Assembly: GCF_003058325.1 (NCBI RefSeq)
Contig: NZ_CP028844.1
Location: 453,001-517,000 of the forward strand
DNA length: 64,000 nucleotides
From: Methylobacterium currus
GTDB lineage: Bacteria > Pseudomonadota > Alphaproteobacteria > Rhizobiales > Beijerinckiaceae
Reading direction: 5' to 3'
Under the pieces are notes generated by a model. That model was not told the DNA's origin. It did no database searches and worked only from the letters and a program-made list of their open reading frames with translations. Both the position numbers and the translations under genes were made by a program. Shown here in pieces: positions 48,740 through 57,665 of the stretch (the stretch's first letter is position 1; every line of letters starts with the position of its first letter).

Positions 48740-49786
48740 ATGCCCGCTACCCTGTCACGCGCGCTCCAGGGACTCGCCGTCCTCGGCGCTGTCGCCCTGG
48801 TGGCCGTCCTCCCATCCTATCTCGAACTCTTCACCCTGATGCAGCTGACATTGTTCGCCGCCATGGGCGTACTGGCGCTCAGCCTCGGCTTCATCTGGGG
48901 CTTCGGCGGCATCCTGTCCTTCGGCCAGACCGCGTTCTTCGGTCTCGGCGGCTACACCTACGCGATCGCGGCGATCAATTTCGGCGATTCCACCAACGCG
49001 ATCCTGCTGGCGATCCTGTTGCCCGCCCTGTTCGCCGCGGGCTTAGGCTACTTCGTGTTCTACGGCCGGATCAGCGAGGTCTATCTCGGGGTCATCACGC
49101 TCACCGTCACGCTGATCCTGTTCAACGTCGTCAACTCGACGGCGGGCGACGCCTACACGATCGGCCAGGCGCGGCTCGGCGGCTTCAACGGCATCCCCTC
49201 GGTGCCGACCTTCAACGCGCCCTACACCCCCGATGCGGTGCTGAGCCCCGAGGCCGGGTGGTGGGTCACCGGCGGGGCGCTGATCGCCGTGTATCTCCTC
49301 ATGCGGCTCCTCCTCGCCAGCCCCTTCGGCCGCATCGCCGTGGCGGTGCGCGAGAACGAGATCCGCGCGGCTCTGCTCGGCTACGACCCGCGCCTGATCA
49401 AGCTCGGCGTGTTCATGGTCGGCGGCGCGGTCGCGGGGCTCGCCGGGGCGCTCTACGTCAACTGGGGCGCCTTCGTCGGCCCGACGATCTTTTCCCTGTC
49501 GCTCTCGGCCGAGATCATCATCTGGATCACCGTCGGGGGCCTCGGCACCCTGATCGGACCTATCGTCGGCTGCTTTCTGATCCAGTTCCTCAACGCCAAG
49601 ATCGGCTCGCAGCAGGCCTTCAACGCCAACCTCGTTCTCGGCGTGATCCTGGTCGGCTTCGTGCTGCTGCTGCCGAAGGGCATCGTGCCGACGCTGAAGA
49701 CGGCGCTCCTCGGGCTCGGCCGCAAGGCCAGGCGGCGCCCGGCCGCCTCCACCGCCGCCCAGGCCCAGATCGCGGGAGCCGAATAG
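48740..49786 (+). CDS. Urea/amide ABC transporter permease 2 (UrtC/LivM-like)
   Basis: Second permease of the importer, 348 aa, about nine helices. LivM-type motifs: LSLGFIWGFGGILSFGQTAF, GYFVFYGRISEVYLGVITLT, AVRENEIRAALLGYDPRLIK (cytoplasmic loop) and ITVGGLGTLIGPIVGCFLIQ. A C-terminal basic tail (RKARRRPAAS) follows. It begins one base after the first permease stop. The TAG stop shares two bases with an 81-bp palindromic element. Confidence 0.9.
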   Translation: MPATLSRALQGLAVLGAVALVAVLPSYLELFTLMQLTLFAAMGVLALSLGFIWGFGGILSFGQTAFFGLGGYTYAIAAINFGDSTNAILLAILLPALFAAGLGYFVFYGRISEVYLGVITLTVTLILFNVVNSTAGDAYTIGQARLGGFNGIPSVPTFNAPYTPDAVLSPEAGWWVTGGALIAVYLLMRLLLASPFGRIAVAVRENEIRAALLGYDPRLIKLGVFMVGGAVAGLAGALYVNWGAFVGPTIFSLSLSAEIIIWITVGGLGTLIGPIVGCFLIQFLNAKIGSQQAFNANLVLGVILVGFVLLLPKGIVPTLKTALLGLGRKARRRPAASTAAQAQIAGAE

Positions 49787-49865
49787 TGTCTCTCACGGCA
49801 CTCCCGGTCACCGTCATTTCTCGCTGTGGCAGCGTCGGCGCCACGGGAGTGTCGTGAGGTGCACT
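49785..49865 (+). repeat. 81-bp palindromic element, copy 1
   Basis: It runs AGTGTCTCTCAC... to ...GTGAGGTGCACT and folds on itself through arms ending ACTCCCG/CGGGAGT. The first two bases are the AG of the TAG stop of the upstream permease. The reverse complement of 51294-51374 matches it at about 63 of 81 positions without gaps (counted by eye). It fills the gap between permease 2 and the first ATPase gene. Confidence 0.85.
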
Positions 49866-49868
49866 GAC

Positions 49869-50597
49869 ATGGACCCCCTCGTCCCCCTCCTGAAGACCGA
49901 GCACCTGACGATGCGCTTCGGCGGCGTCGTCGCCAACGACGACGTGAGCTTCTCGCTCGGGGAGATGGAGCTGCGCTGCCTGATCGGCCCGAACGGCGCC
50001 GGCAAGAGCACCTTCTTCAAGATGCTCACCGGGCAGCTCACCCCCACCTCCGGCACCATCGCGTTCCGCGGCCAGACGCTGACGGGCTTGCAGAGCCACC
50101 AGATCGCCCGGCTCGGCATCGGCATCAAGACGCAGGTGCCGAACGTGTTCAACGGGTTGTCGGTGCGCGAGAACATCTGGCTCTCGGCCCGCCGCAAGAC
50201 GACGCCGAAATTCACCGGGCCCCTCGTCGACGAGATCCTGGAGAAGGTCCGGCTGACGCATCTCGCCGGTGCGACGGTCGGCCAGCTCTCGCACGGCCAG
50301 CGGCAATGGGTCGAGATCGGCACGGTGCTGGCGGGCGATCCCGAGCTGATCCTCCTCGACGAGCCGGCTGCCGGCATGACCGACGAGGAGACCCACCGTA
50401 CCGCCGAGATCATCCGCGAGATCAACAAGACCCGGGCGATCGTCGTGGTCGAGCACGACATGGCGTTCATCAGGATGATCGCCCGCACGGTCACGGTGTT
50501 CCACCAGGGCCGGATCATGATGGAGGACGGAATCGATGCCGTGCTCGCCGACCGGCGGGTGCGCGACGTCTATCTCGGCAAGAAGGTGGCGGCATGA
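49869..50597 (+). CDS. Urea/amide ABC transporter ATPase 1 (UrtD/LivG-like)
   Basis: ATPase of 242 aa. Walker A GPNGAGKST (about 38-46), signature LSHGQRQWVEIG, Walker B LILLDEPAAGMTDEE and H-loop VVEHDMAFIRMI. The LSHGQ variant signature and AAGM segment are typical of UrtD/LivG proteins. I choose ATG 49869; a GTG at 49854 lies inside the palindrome. The stop overlaps the ATG of the second ATPase (ATGA). Confidence 0.9.
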   Translation: MDPLVPLLKTEHLTMRFGGVVANDDVSFSLGEMELRCLIGPNGAGKSTFFKMLTGQLTPTSGTIAFRGQTLTGLQSHQIARLGIGIKTQVPNVFNGLSVRENIWLSARRKTTPKFTGPLVDEILEKVRLTHLAGATVGQLSHGQRQWVEIGTVLAGDPELILLDEPAAGMTDEETHRTAEIIREINKTRAIVVVEHDMAFIRMIARTVTVFHQGRIMMEDGIDAVLADRRVRDVYLGKKVAA

Positions 50598-51295
50598 ACG
50601 CGCTTCTCGACGTGGACAACCTGCGGGCCAGCTACGGCCGGGTCCCGATCCTGATGGGCGTCGACGTCTCCCTGGCGCCCGGCGAGTATCTCGGCATCCT
50701 CGGCCATAACGGCATGGGCAAGACCACGCTGATGCGGACCCTGATGGGCCACCTGCCGGCCACCGCCGGCACGGTGCGCTTCGCCGGCACCGACGTGACG
50801 CGGCTCCCCATCCACCAGCGCGCCAGACTCGGCATGGGGCTCGTGCCGCAGGGCCGCGAGATCTTTTCCACGCTCAGCGTGCGCGAGAACCTGCGCATGG
50901 GGCTCGCCAGCGCGCCGCGGGAAGATCCCCGCATCATCGACGACGTGCTCGCCGACTTCCCCCGCCTCGTGCGCCTGCTCGACCGGCGCGGCGGCGCCCT
51001 CTCGGGCGGCGAGCAGCAATTGCTGGCGCTCGCCCGCTGCCTCTGCACCCGGCCGAAGCTCGTCCTCCTCGACGAGCCCACGGAAGGCATCCAGCCCTCG
51101 ATCATCGAGGAGATCATCGAGACGCTGCTCGCCTTGAAGAAGCGCTGGGACCTGTCGATGATCATCGTCGAGCAGAACCTCGACTTCATCACGTCGCTGT
51201 CAGACCGGGTGCTCGGCATCCAGAAGGGCCGCATCACCGGCGAGGTCTCGCGCGAGGACCTGCTCGCCGGGCGGATCGGCATGGCGGCGGCTTAG
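50594..51295 (+). CDS. Urea/amide ABC transporter ATPase 2 (UrtE/LivF-like)
   Basis: ATPase of 233 aa. Walker A GHNGMGKTT (about 35-43; the GMGKTT form is typical of UrtE), LVPQGREIFSTLSVRENL, signature LSGGEQQLLALARCL, Walker B LVLLDEPTEGIQPSII and H-loop IIVEQNLDF. Coupled by ATGA to UrtD-like gene. Its TAG stop shares two bases with the second copy of the 81-bp palindrome. Together with genes from 46410 it completes a five-subunit importer. Confidence 0.92.
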   Translation: MNALLDVDNLRASYGRVPILMGVDVSLAPGEYLGILGHNGMGKTTLMRTLMGHLPATAGTVRFAGTDVTRLPIHQRARLGMGLVPQGREIFSTLSVRENLRMGLASAPREDPRIIDDVLADFPRLVRLLDRRGGALSGGEQQLLALARCLCTRPKLVLLDEPTEGIQPSIIEEIIETLLALKKRWDLSMIIVEQNLDFITSLSDRVLGIQKGRITGEVSREDLLAGRIGMAAA

Positions 51296-51374
51296 TGCAG
51301 CTCACAAAACTCCCGCTGCACCGGCGCCGCCACAGCGAGCGACAAGAGGGACCGGGAGTTTTGTGAGAGACACT
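51294..51374 (-). repeat. 81-bp palindromic element, copy 2 (inverted)
   Basis: Same length as copy 1 and in opposite orientation. Again it starts at the AG of a TAG stop codon, here that of the second ATPase. The outer arms on this strand are CTCACAAAACTCCCG and CGGGAGTTTTGTGAG, 15 bp and perfect. Confidence 0.85.
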
Positions 51375-51420
51375 TAGCCGATACGAATCTTCTCTCACAA
51401 CCCAACCAAGGAGACGCCCC

Positions 51421-52935
51421 ATGGCCATCACCCGCCCGAGCGCAGCCCAGGTCCGCGAGCTCGCCGCCAGCCTGTATATGTCGCTGTCGCCCGAGGAGGC
51501 TGCCGCCTATCGCGCCCTGATGGAGGCCTCGTTCGACGCCTACGACGTGATCGACGCCCTGCCCGACCACATCCCCGCGGTGAAGTATCCCCGCACCCCC
51601 GGCACCCGGCCCAGCCCTGAGGAGAACCCCCTCGGCGCCTGGTACTGGAAGAGCGAGGTGAAGGGCGCCGACACCGGCAAGCTCGCGGGCAAGACCGTCG
51701 CGCTCAAGGACAACGTCGCGCTCGCCGGCGTGCCGATGATGAACGGCGCCTCGACCCTCGAAGGCTTCGTGCCGGCCTCGGACGCCACCATCGTGACCCG
51801 GATGCTGGATGCCGGCGCGACGATCCTCGGCAAGGCGGTGTGCGAGCATTTCTGCCTCTCGGGCGGCAGCCACACCTCCGATCCGGGGCCGGTCCACAAC
51901 CCGCACCGGATGGGCTACTCGGCCGGCGGCTCGTCCTCGGGCAGCGGCGCGCTCGTCGCCGCCGGCGAGGTCGACCTGGCGATCGGCGGCGACCAGGGCG
52001 GGTCGATCCGCATCCCGGCCTCGTATTGCGGCATCTACGGGATGAAGCCGACCCACGGCCTCGTTCCCTATACCGGCGTGATGCCGATCGAGACCACGAT
52101 CGACCATACCGGCCCGATGACCGCGAGCGTCGCCGACAACGCCCTGCTGCTCGAAGTCCTGGCCGGACCCGACGGGCTCGACCCGCGCCAATACGCGCCG
52201 CAGGTCGCCGCCTATACGGAAGCGCTGAAGAAGGGCGCGAAGGGCCTGAAGATCGGCCTCCTCATGGAGGGGTTTGCCGCGCCCGGCATGCAGGAGGCGG
52301 TGGCTGACAAGGTCCGCGCGGCTGCTGCCCGATTCGAGGGCTTGGGCGCCACGATCGAGGAGGTCTCGCTGCCGGCCTACCGGACGGCGGCGGCGGTGTG
52401 GACGCCGATCGGCCTCGAGGGCCTGACGCAGCAGATGATGCTCGGCAACGGCATGGGCTTCAACTGGAAGGGCGCCTACGATGTCGGCCTGTTCGACTTC
52501 CACTCCGCCTGGCGCGACAAGGCCGACGACCTCTCCGAGACGCTGAAGATCTCGATGCTGATCGGCCAGTGGGGCCTGACGCATTACCGCGGCCGCTACT
52601 ACGCCAAGGCGCAGAACCTCGCCCGCAAGGTGCGGGAGGATTTTGCGGCCTGCTTCAAGACCTACGACCTGCTGCTCTGCCCGACCCTGCCATGCACCGC
52701 CACCAAGCTGCCGGAGAAGGACGCGCCGCTGGAAGAGATCATCGCCCGCGCCTTCGAGATGGTCGCCTCGACCTCGCCGATGGACGTGACCGGCAACCCC
52801 TCGATGTCGATCCCCTGCGGCCTCGTCGACGGCCTGCCGGTCGGGCTGATGCTGACGGCGCGTGACTGGAACGAGAGCGCGATCTACCAGGCCGCCGCCG
52901 CCTTCGAGGCCGCCGGCGACTGGAAGACCTTCTGA
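51421..52935 (+). CDS. Amidase (amidase-signature family)
   Basis: Amidase-signature hydrolase of 504 aa releasing ammonia from an amide. The Ser-cisSer-Lys triad is visible: K96 in VALKDNVA, S171 in [11 protein letters not shown] and S195 in [14 protein letters not shown] helical N-terminal extension of about 75 residues resembles nitrile-pathway aliphatic/aromatic amidases. AAGGAG lies nine bases upstream of the ATG. It follows the urea/amide importer in the same direction, separated by the palindrome, so it probably acts on the imported amide. Substrate range is not predictable. Confidence 0.9.
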   Translation: MAITRPSAAQVRELAASLYMSLSPEEAAAYRALMEASFDAYDVIDALPDHIPAVKYPRTPGTRPSPEENPLGAWYWKSEVKGADTGKLAGKTVALKDNVALAGVPMMNGASTLEGFVPASDATIVTRMLDAGATILGKAVCEHFCLSGGSHTSDPGPVHNPHRMGYSAGGSSSGSGALVAAGEVDLAIGGDQGGSIRIPASYCGIYGMKPTHGLVPYTGVMPIETTIDHTGPMTASVADNALLLEVLAGPDGLDPRQYAPQVAAYTEALKKGAKGLKIGLLMEGFAAPGMQEAVADKVRAAAARFEGLGATIEEVSLPAYRTAAAVWTPIGLEGLTQQMMLGNGMGFNWKGAYDVGLFDFHSAWRDKADDLSETLKISMLIGQWGLTHYRGRYYAKAQNLARKVREDFAACFKTYDLLLCPTLPCTATKLPEKDAPLEEIIARAFEMVASTSPMDVTGNPSMSIPCGLVDGLPVGLMLTARDWNESAIYQAAAAFEAAGDWKTF

Positions 52936-52943
52936 GGCCGGCG

Positions 52944-53240
52944 GTGAAGACCATCAGCGCCATCCTCCGCGCCAAGCCGGGCGCGGAGGCCACCTTAAGG
53001 GCTGCCCTCCTCGACGTAGCGGCCCACGTCGCCGCGAACGAGCCGGACACGGTCGGCTTCTTCGTCTCGCAGGATGAGGGCGATCCCACCCGCTTCACGA
53101 CCTACGAGCGGTTCGCCGACGCTGCGGCCATGGACCGGCACAATGGCTCGGAGGCGGTGGCGCGGTTCTTCAGCATCGCGCAGCCGCTCCTCGACGGCGA
53201 GGTGATCCTGGTGACGGCCGACGAGATCTCGGCCCGGTGA
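52944..53240 (+). CDS. Antibiotic biosynthesis monooxygenase (ABM) domain protein
   Basis: A 98-aa ferredoxin-like alpha+beta protein starting at GTG 52944, eight bases after the amidase stop. ABM features: ISAILRAKPGAEATLRAALL, then NEPDTVGFFVSQDEGDPTRF, TYERFADAAAMDRHNGSEAV and the end GEVILVTADEIS. Small ABM proteins are quinone or heme-modifying monooxygenases, or of unknown function. It is probably cotranscribed with the amidase, but no functional link is obvious. Confidence 0.85.
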   Translation: MKTISAILRAKPGAEATLRAALLDVAAHVAANEPDTVGFFVSQDEGDPTRFTTYERFADAAAMDRHNGSEAVARFFSIAQPLLDGEVILVTADEISAR

Positions 53241-53393
53241 GACGGAACGCAAGACGAGGCGGAACTCTCCCCGACCACATTCGACGTTATCCCTGGGCTC
53301 GACGAAGTCGAGAACCGGCGATCCATCACCGCTGACGCTTTGGAAGAGGTCGGAACGCGCACCGACAGATCCGGCATCGTCAGCGGTTCGCGA

Positions 53394-53424
53394 ATCCCGG
53401 GTTCCGCTTTCGCGGCTCCGGGAT
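53394..53424. repeat. REP-like palindrome
   Basis: ATCCCGG (53394-53400) pairs with CCGGGAT (53418-53424) around an inner CCGC/GCGG stem. On the reverse strand CGTCATCCCGGAGCCGC resembles the element at 43419-43462, so both belong to one family. It lies between convergent genes. Confidence 0.65.
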
Positions 53425-53470
53425 GACGTCGAGAGGGTTGGATTCGCCGGTGGCGACGAAGGCCTTTGGC

Positions 53471-54874
53471 TCAAGCCAGATCCGCCGGCCGCAGCGTATG
53501 CCAATCGGTCACCTGCTGGACCGCGTGGCCGGACCGGCAGAGCATCCCTTCCGACAGGTGCGGCCCGACGAGCTGGACGCTCAACGGCAGCCCGGCGGCG
53601 TCGATCCCCGCCGGCAGGGTGATGGTCGGGCTGCCGGAGAAGTTGAACGGCGCGGTGAAGCGCAGGATGCGCAGCAGGACCTCCGGGTCCTGGCCGTACT
53701 CGCCCATCCGGGCGAGGCTCGGGACCGGCACCGGCATGGTCGGCACCAGGAGAAGGTCGACCTTCTCGAACAGGGCGGCGAGCGCGCCCGAGAAGTCCAA
53801 CCGGTCGTGGATGACCGCCCCGAGTTCCAGGCCGGTGACGCGCCGACCCTGGTCAATCAGCCCGGCGAGGTCCGGGCCGTACTCGGCGGCCCGCGCCGGA
53901 TAGGTGTCCCGGTGGGCGAGCGCGGTCTCGACCGAGCAGAACGGGATCCAGCCGCGCACCAGCCGGTCGGTCGGCGGCATCGCGACCTCGACGACGCGGG
54001 CGCCGAGGTCGCGCAATACCGCCTCGACGCGATCGAGGGCCGCCACCACTTCCGGGTCGATCCCCTCGGTAGTGAAAAACCGGTCGATGCCGATCGTGAG
54101 GCCACGGACCGGCCGGGCTTTACCACCGAGTTCGACGTCGACCGGCGCCGTCAGAGTGGTCGGGTCGCGCGGATCGGCGCCCGCGATCACCCCGAGGATC
54201 GCTGCCGCGTCGGCGGCGCTGCGGGCCATCGGGCCGACATGGTCGAGGGAGGCGGCGAGCGGAAACACGCCGTGGCGGCTCACCCGGCCCCAGGTCGGCT
54301 TGATGCCGGTGAGCCCGCAGGTCGCGGAGGGAAAGCGGATCGAGCCGCCGGTGTCCGAGCCGAGCGACCCGAAGCACAGCCGCGCCGCGGTGGCGGCGCC
54401 CGACCCCGTCGAGGACGAGCCGAGCCAGTGGCCGCGGCCCCAGGGGTTGAGCGGGCCCGGATTGTCCGGATGGTGGCTGGTATAGGCGCCCTCGGTCATC
54501 GCGAGCTTGCCGAGGATCACCGCACCGCCCTGCTCCAGCCGCGCGACCACCGTGGCGTCGGTGTCCGGCACGCGCTCGCGATGGATCACCGTGCCGGCGC
54601 CGGTGGGGGCGAAATGTGTGTCGCACAGGTCCTTGATGCCGAGGGGGACGCCGTGCAGCGGGCCGCGGCTGATGCCCCGGGCCGTCTCCCGGTCCGCCCG
54701 GGCGGCGGCGTCAAGCGCGTGCTCCGCCGTGACCGTGGCATAGCAGCGATACTCGCCGTCGAGGGCTTCGATGCGATCGAGCATCGCTGTCGTTACCTCG
54801 ACCGCGCTCACCTCCCAGCGGCGGATCGCCTCGGCGATGAAGACCAGGGATTCATCGTGCAGGCTCGCGGACAT
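53471..54874 (-). CDS. Amidase (second, amidase-signature family)
   Basis: Amidase-signature hydrolase of 467 aa without the N-terminal extension of the other amidase. The triad is K81 in LGIKDLCD, S153 in WLGSSSTGSGA and S178 in GSDTGGSIRFPS. The middle part SRHGVFPLAASLDHVGPMAR is typical. It could act on amides, half-amides or carbamoyl compounds such as those handled by AtzE/GatA-like members, but no gatB/gatC partner is nearby. It is divergent from an AraC regulator. Confidence 0.88.
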   Translation of the reverse strand: MSASLHDESLVFIAEAIRRWEVSAVEVTTAMLDRIEALDGEYRCYATVTAEHALDAAARADRETARGISRGPLHGVPLGIKDLCDTHFAPTGAGTVIHRERVPDTDATVVARLEQGGAVILGKLAMTEGAYTSHHPDNPGPLNPWGRGHWLGSSSTGSGAATAARLCFGSLGSDTGGSIRFPSATCGLTGIKPTWGRVSRHGVFPLAASLDHVGPMARSAADAAAILGVIAGADPRDPTTLTAPVDVELGGKARPVRGLTIGIDRFFTTEGIDPEVVAALDRVEAVLRDLGARVVEVAMPPTDRLVRGWIPFCSVETALAHRDTYPARAAEYGPDLAGLIDQGRRVTGLELGAVIHDRLDFSGALAALFEKVDLLLVPTMPVPVPSLARMGEYGQDPEVLLRILRFTAPFNFSGSPTITLPAGIDAAGLPLSVQLVGPHLSEGMLCRSGHAVQQVTDWHTLRPADLA

Positions 54875-55078
54875 CGGTGGTCTCTCCCGGAGTGCGGCCG
54901 CATCCTCGCGGCGGAGCCGGCGACCGTCTTGCCTCGAAGGGTCAACGCGCTTGGCCCGTGATTGTCAGACTCCGGCATGGCTGGCATCGTCATTGCTTGA
55001 GCCGGTGCGGACACACAGCAGAGCGGCCCGCTCGACGAGTGCCGCCGTCCATGCCGCCGAGACGTCGGAGGGACAGTC

Positions 55079-56071
55079 ATGGCACCGCTCAACTCCTCTT
55101 CCCTGTCGACCTGCTCCCCGCCGCCCGCGCCGATCACCACCTTCGACACCAACGTGCTCGCCGAGAAGTACCGCTTCTCCTACTGGCGCGACGCGATCTG
55201 CGCCCATCTGAGCCCGTCGGAGACGATGCGGAAGATCGACGACGCGCCGTTCGCGGCGCGGCTGCGCAAGGTGGCGCTCGGCAAGGTGAATGTCTGCGAC
55301 ATCCGCTTCTCGCCGATGGAGAACCGCCGCGACGCCGCCTGCCTGCGGCGGATGCCGGACGACGACGTGTTCGTGGCGCTGATGAAGACCGGCACCGGCC
55401 GTCTGGTGCAGGACGACCGCTGCGCCCTTCCGGCGGTCGGCGACCTGGTGGTCTACGATTCGGCCCGGCCGTTCCTGTGGGAGTTCGAGCAGGACACGCG
55501 GATGATCGTCGCCCGGATGGCCCGGCGGCAGATGGCGGCGCGGCTGCCCGATTTCGAGCACCTGGCCGCGCGGATCATCCGGCCCGACCAGCCCCTCGCC
55601 TCGACCATCGCCCACACGCTGACCGACATCGTCGAACTCGAGGCGCCGTTGAGCGAGAGCTGCTCGCAGCGCCTCGGCAACGCGTTCCTCGAAATGCTCA
55701 CCGCCTCGCTGGAGGCGAGCCTGACGGCGCCGGGGCGCCGTGTCGCCGACGAGGACTTGGTGCGCCAGGCCAAGACCTTCCTGCTCGCCCATATCGAGGA
55801 TCCCGACCTCGATCTCGCCACGGTGGCGAACCGTCTCGGCGTGTCGCTCCGCACCCTGTGCCGCGCCTTCGCGGCGGACGGCACCACGGCGATCCGCTGG
55901 CTGTGGCAGCAGCGGCTGGCCCTCGCCCACCGGCTGCTCGAGGAGGGCCAGGCCCGCAATGTTGGGCAGGTGGTGATGCAATGCGGCTTCAGCGACTTCT
56001 CGCATTTCAGCCGCGCCTTCAAGAAGGCCTACGGGGTGATGCCGAAATCGGTGCTGCGGGCGGCGGGGTGA
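55079..56071 (+). CDS. AraC-family transcriptional regulator
   Basis: Regulator of 330 aa. The N-terminal sensor of the AraC_binding_2 (NahR/AlkR/XylS-like) type includes FSYWRDAICAHLSP and a cupin-like core (DVFVALMKTGTGRLVQDDRC, GDLVVYDSARPFLWEF). The C-terminal double HTH (about 225-327) has LATVANRLGVSLRTLCRAFA and VVMQCGFSDFSHFSRAFKKA, then YGVMPKSVLR. It is transcribed away from the second amidase across 204 bases, suggesting it regulates that gene or itself. Confidence 0.9.
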   Translation: MAPLNSSSLSTCSPPPAPITTFDTNVLAEKYRFSYWRDAICAHLSPSETMRKIDDAPFAARLRKVALGKVNVCDIRFSPMENRRDAACLRRMPDDDVFVALMKTGTGRLVQDDRCALPAVGDLVVYDSARPFLWEFEQDTRMIVARMARRQMAARLPDFEHLAARIIRPDQPLASTIAHTLTDIVELEAPLSESCSQRLGNAFLEMLTASLEASLTAPGRRVADEDLVRQAKTFLLAHIEDPDLDLATVANRLGVSLRTLCRAFAADGTTAIRWLWQQRLALAHRLLEEGQARNVGQVVMQCGFSDFSHFSRAFKKAYGVMPKSVLRAAG

Positions 56072-56078
56072 ACCCGGA

Positions 56079-56402
56079 TCAGCCTCGCGGCGCCAGGACG
56101 ATCACCGCCGCCCCGGCAAGGCACAGGGCAGCGCCTGCGCAATCGAACCGGTCCGGCCTCTGGCCCTCCGCGGCCCAGAGCCAGGCGAGGGAGGCCGCGA
56201 TGTAGACGCCCCCATAGGCCGCGAAGGCGCGGCCGGCGGCATCGGATTCGGCGAGGGCCAGCAGGAACGCGAAGGCGCCGAGGGACGCTCCCCCCGGCAC
56301 CAGCCAGAGCGGCGAGGCATTCAGCCGCCACCAGGCCCAGACCGAGAAGCATCCGGCGATCTCGGCGAGCGCGGCGGCGGCGTAGAGGAGAAAGGTCGGC
56401 AT
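56079..56402 (-). CDS. YnfA/UPF0060 family membrane protein
   Basis: A 107-aa inner-membrane protein with four predicted helices, distantly related to small multidrug-resistance proteins. The sequence begins [20 protein letters not shown], with the family hallmark [33 protein letters not shown] in the third helix, and [20 protein letters not shown] at the end. ATG 56402 is preferred to one six codons upstream. It is convergent with the AraC gene, eight bases between stops. Function is not established. Confidence 0.88.
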   Translation of the reverse strand: MPTFLLYAAAALAEIAGCFSVWAWWRLNASPLWLVPGGASLGAFAFLLALAESDAAGRAFAAYGGVYIAASLAWLWAAEGQRPDRFDCAGAALCLAGAAVIVLAPRG

Positions 56403-56441
56403 GGCGGGGGCTTCTCCCACGCCATGCCGGTCCCGTGAAGG

Positions 56442-57440
56442 TCAGGCCCGGCGCTTCATCAGCGCCGCCGCCCCGAGGCCGATGCCGGCCATCACCGCCC
56501 CGGTGGTGAGCGGGTGGAGCTTCGCCCGCGTGTAGGTGCTGGTGTGGCGCACCATGCCGGGATGGTCGCCGCGCACGTGGCCGTCCTGGGTCGGGTGATG
56601 GAGGGCGCCGTTCGGGTCGCGCGGCGGCTCGGCGCGCAATTGCTGGCCCGCCATCACCCCGCCGAGGCGGTCGAAGGTGCCGGGGGCGAGCTTCTTGAGA
56701 CCCGTCATCGCCCGGCCGCCGCCACCGACGATGATCTCGCGCTGCGGATACACCGCGGCGTGCAGGATGGCGTGGGCGACCTCGTCCGGGTGGTAGACCG
56801 GCGCCGGCAGCTTCGGCTCGCGCTCGAGGTAGTTGCGGGCGTGCTGCGGGAACGGCGTGTCGATCGCCGCCGGCTTGATCAGCGTCACCGAGACGGGCGC
56901 CCGGTCCAGGTCCAGCTCGGACCGGAGGGCGTCGGTGAAGCCGCGGATGGCGTGCTTGCTCGCCGAATACATCCCCTGGAGCGGGATCGCGAGGTCGGAG
57001 GCGATGCTGCCGAGCTTGATGATCGCACCGCCGCGCCGGCGAAGAGTGGGTACCGCCACCAGCGAGCCATACACCACGCCCCAGAAGTTGGTCTGGAACA
57101 GGCGGTCGTGATCCTCGTCCGAGACCTCCTCCAGACGGCCGTAGATCGAGATGCCGGCATCGTTGACCCAGGTGTCGAAGCCGCCGAAGCGCTGCACCGC
57201 CTTGTCGGCGATGGCCTGAACGTCCTCGCGCCGGCCGACATCGGCGACGACGTGGGTCGCTTCGCCGCCCGAGGCCTCGATCTCCTCCTGAATGACCGCC
57301 AGCGCCTCGGCGTTGCGCGAGGCGAGCACCACCCGCGCGCCGGCCCGCGCTGCCATCCGGGCGGTGGCGAGCCCGATGCCGCTGGAGCCGCCGGTGATGA
57401 CGATCACCTGCTCGTCGAGGGGCTTGTGGGCATGGCTCAT
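56442..57440 (-). CDS. SDR-family oxidoreductase with C-terminal membrane anchor
   Basis: A 332-aa SDR, longer than the usual 250. The cofactor motif is ITGGSSGIGLATARMAA (about 15-31), then WVNDAGISIYG and catalytic Tyr/Lys in MYSASKHAIR. After the Rossmann core, about 80 extra residues end in a hydrophobic helix LTTGAVMAGIGLGAAALM followed by KRRA, a likely membrane anchor. GGAGG just upstream supports ATG 57440. This layout is like the YqjQ/DltE-like SDRs seen in rhizobia and methylobacteria; the substrate is unknown. Confidence 0.87.
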   Translation of the reverse strand: MSHAHKPLDEQVIVITGGSSGIGLATARMAARAGARVVLASRNAEALAVIQEEIEASGGEATHVVADVGRREDVQAIADKAVQRFGGFDTWVNDAGISIYGRLEEVSDEDHDRLFQTNFWGVVYGSLVAVPTLRRRGGAIIKLGSIASDLAIPLQGMYSASKHAIRGFTDALRSELDLDRAPVSVTLIKPAAIDTPFPQHARNYLEREPKLPAPVYHPDEVAHAILHAAVYPQREIIVGGGGRAMTGLKKLAPGTFDRLGGVMAGQQLRAEPPRDPNGALHHPTQDGHVRGDHPGMVRHTSTYTRAKLHPLTTGAVMAGIGLGAAALMKRRA

Positions 57441-57665
57441 GGAATCCTCCGTACAGGATGGGGGTATCCAGGCCCTAACGATGGGGGGCGCCCTTCGTTC
57501 ATTCGGCGACTGGCGGACGCCCCCTGCCATATCTCGAACCTCTGGCACGAGACCGAACAAGCTATTGGACACGCGACCACCGCGCCCCCATGATCCCGCC
57601 GCGGCAAGGCCCCCGACGCCAGTTCCAGAGGGGCCCGTCCGCGGTGTAAGTCAGGGAGGAAGCCT

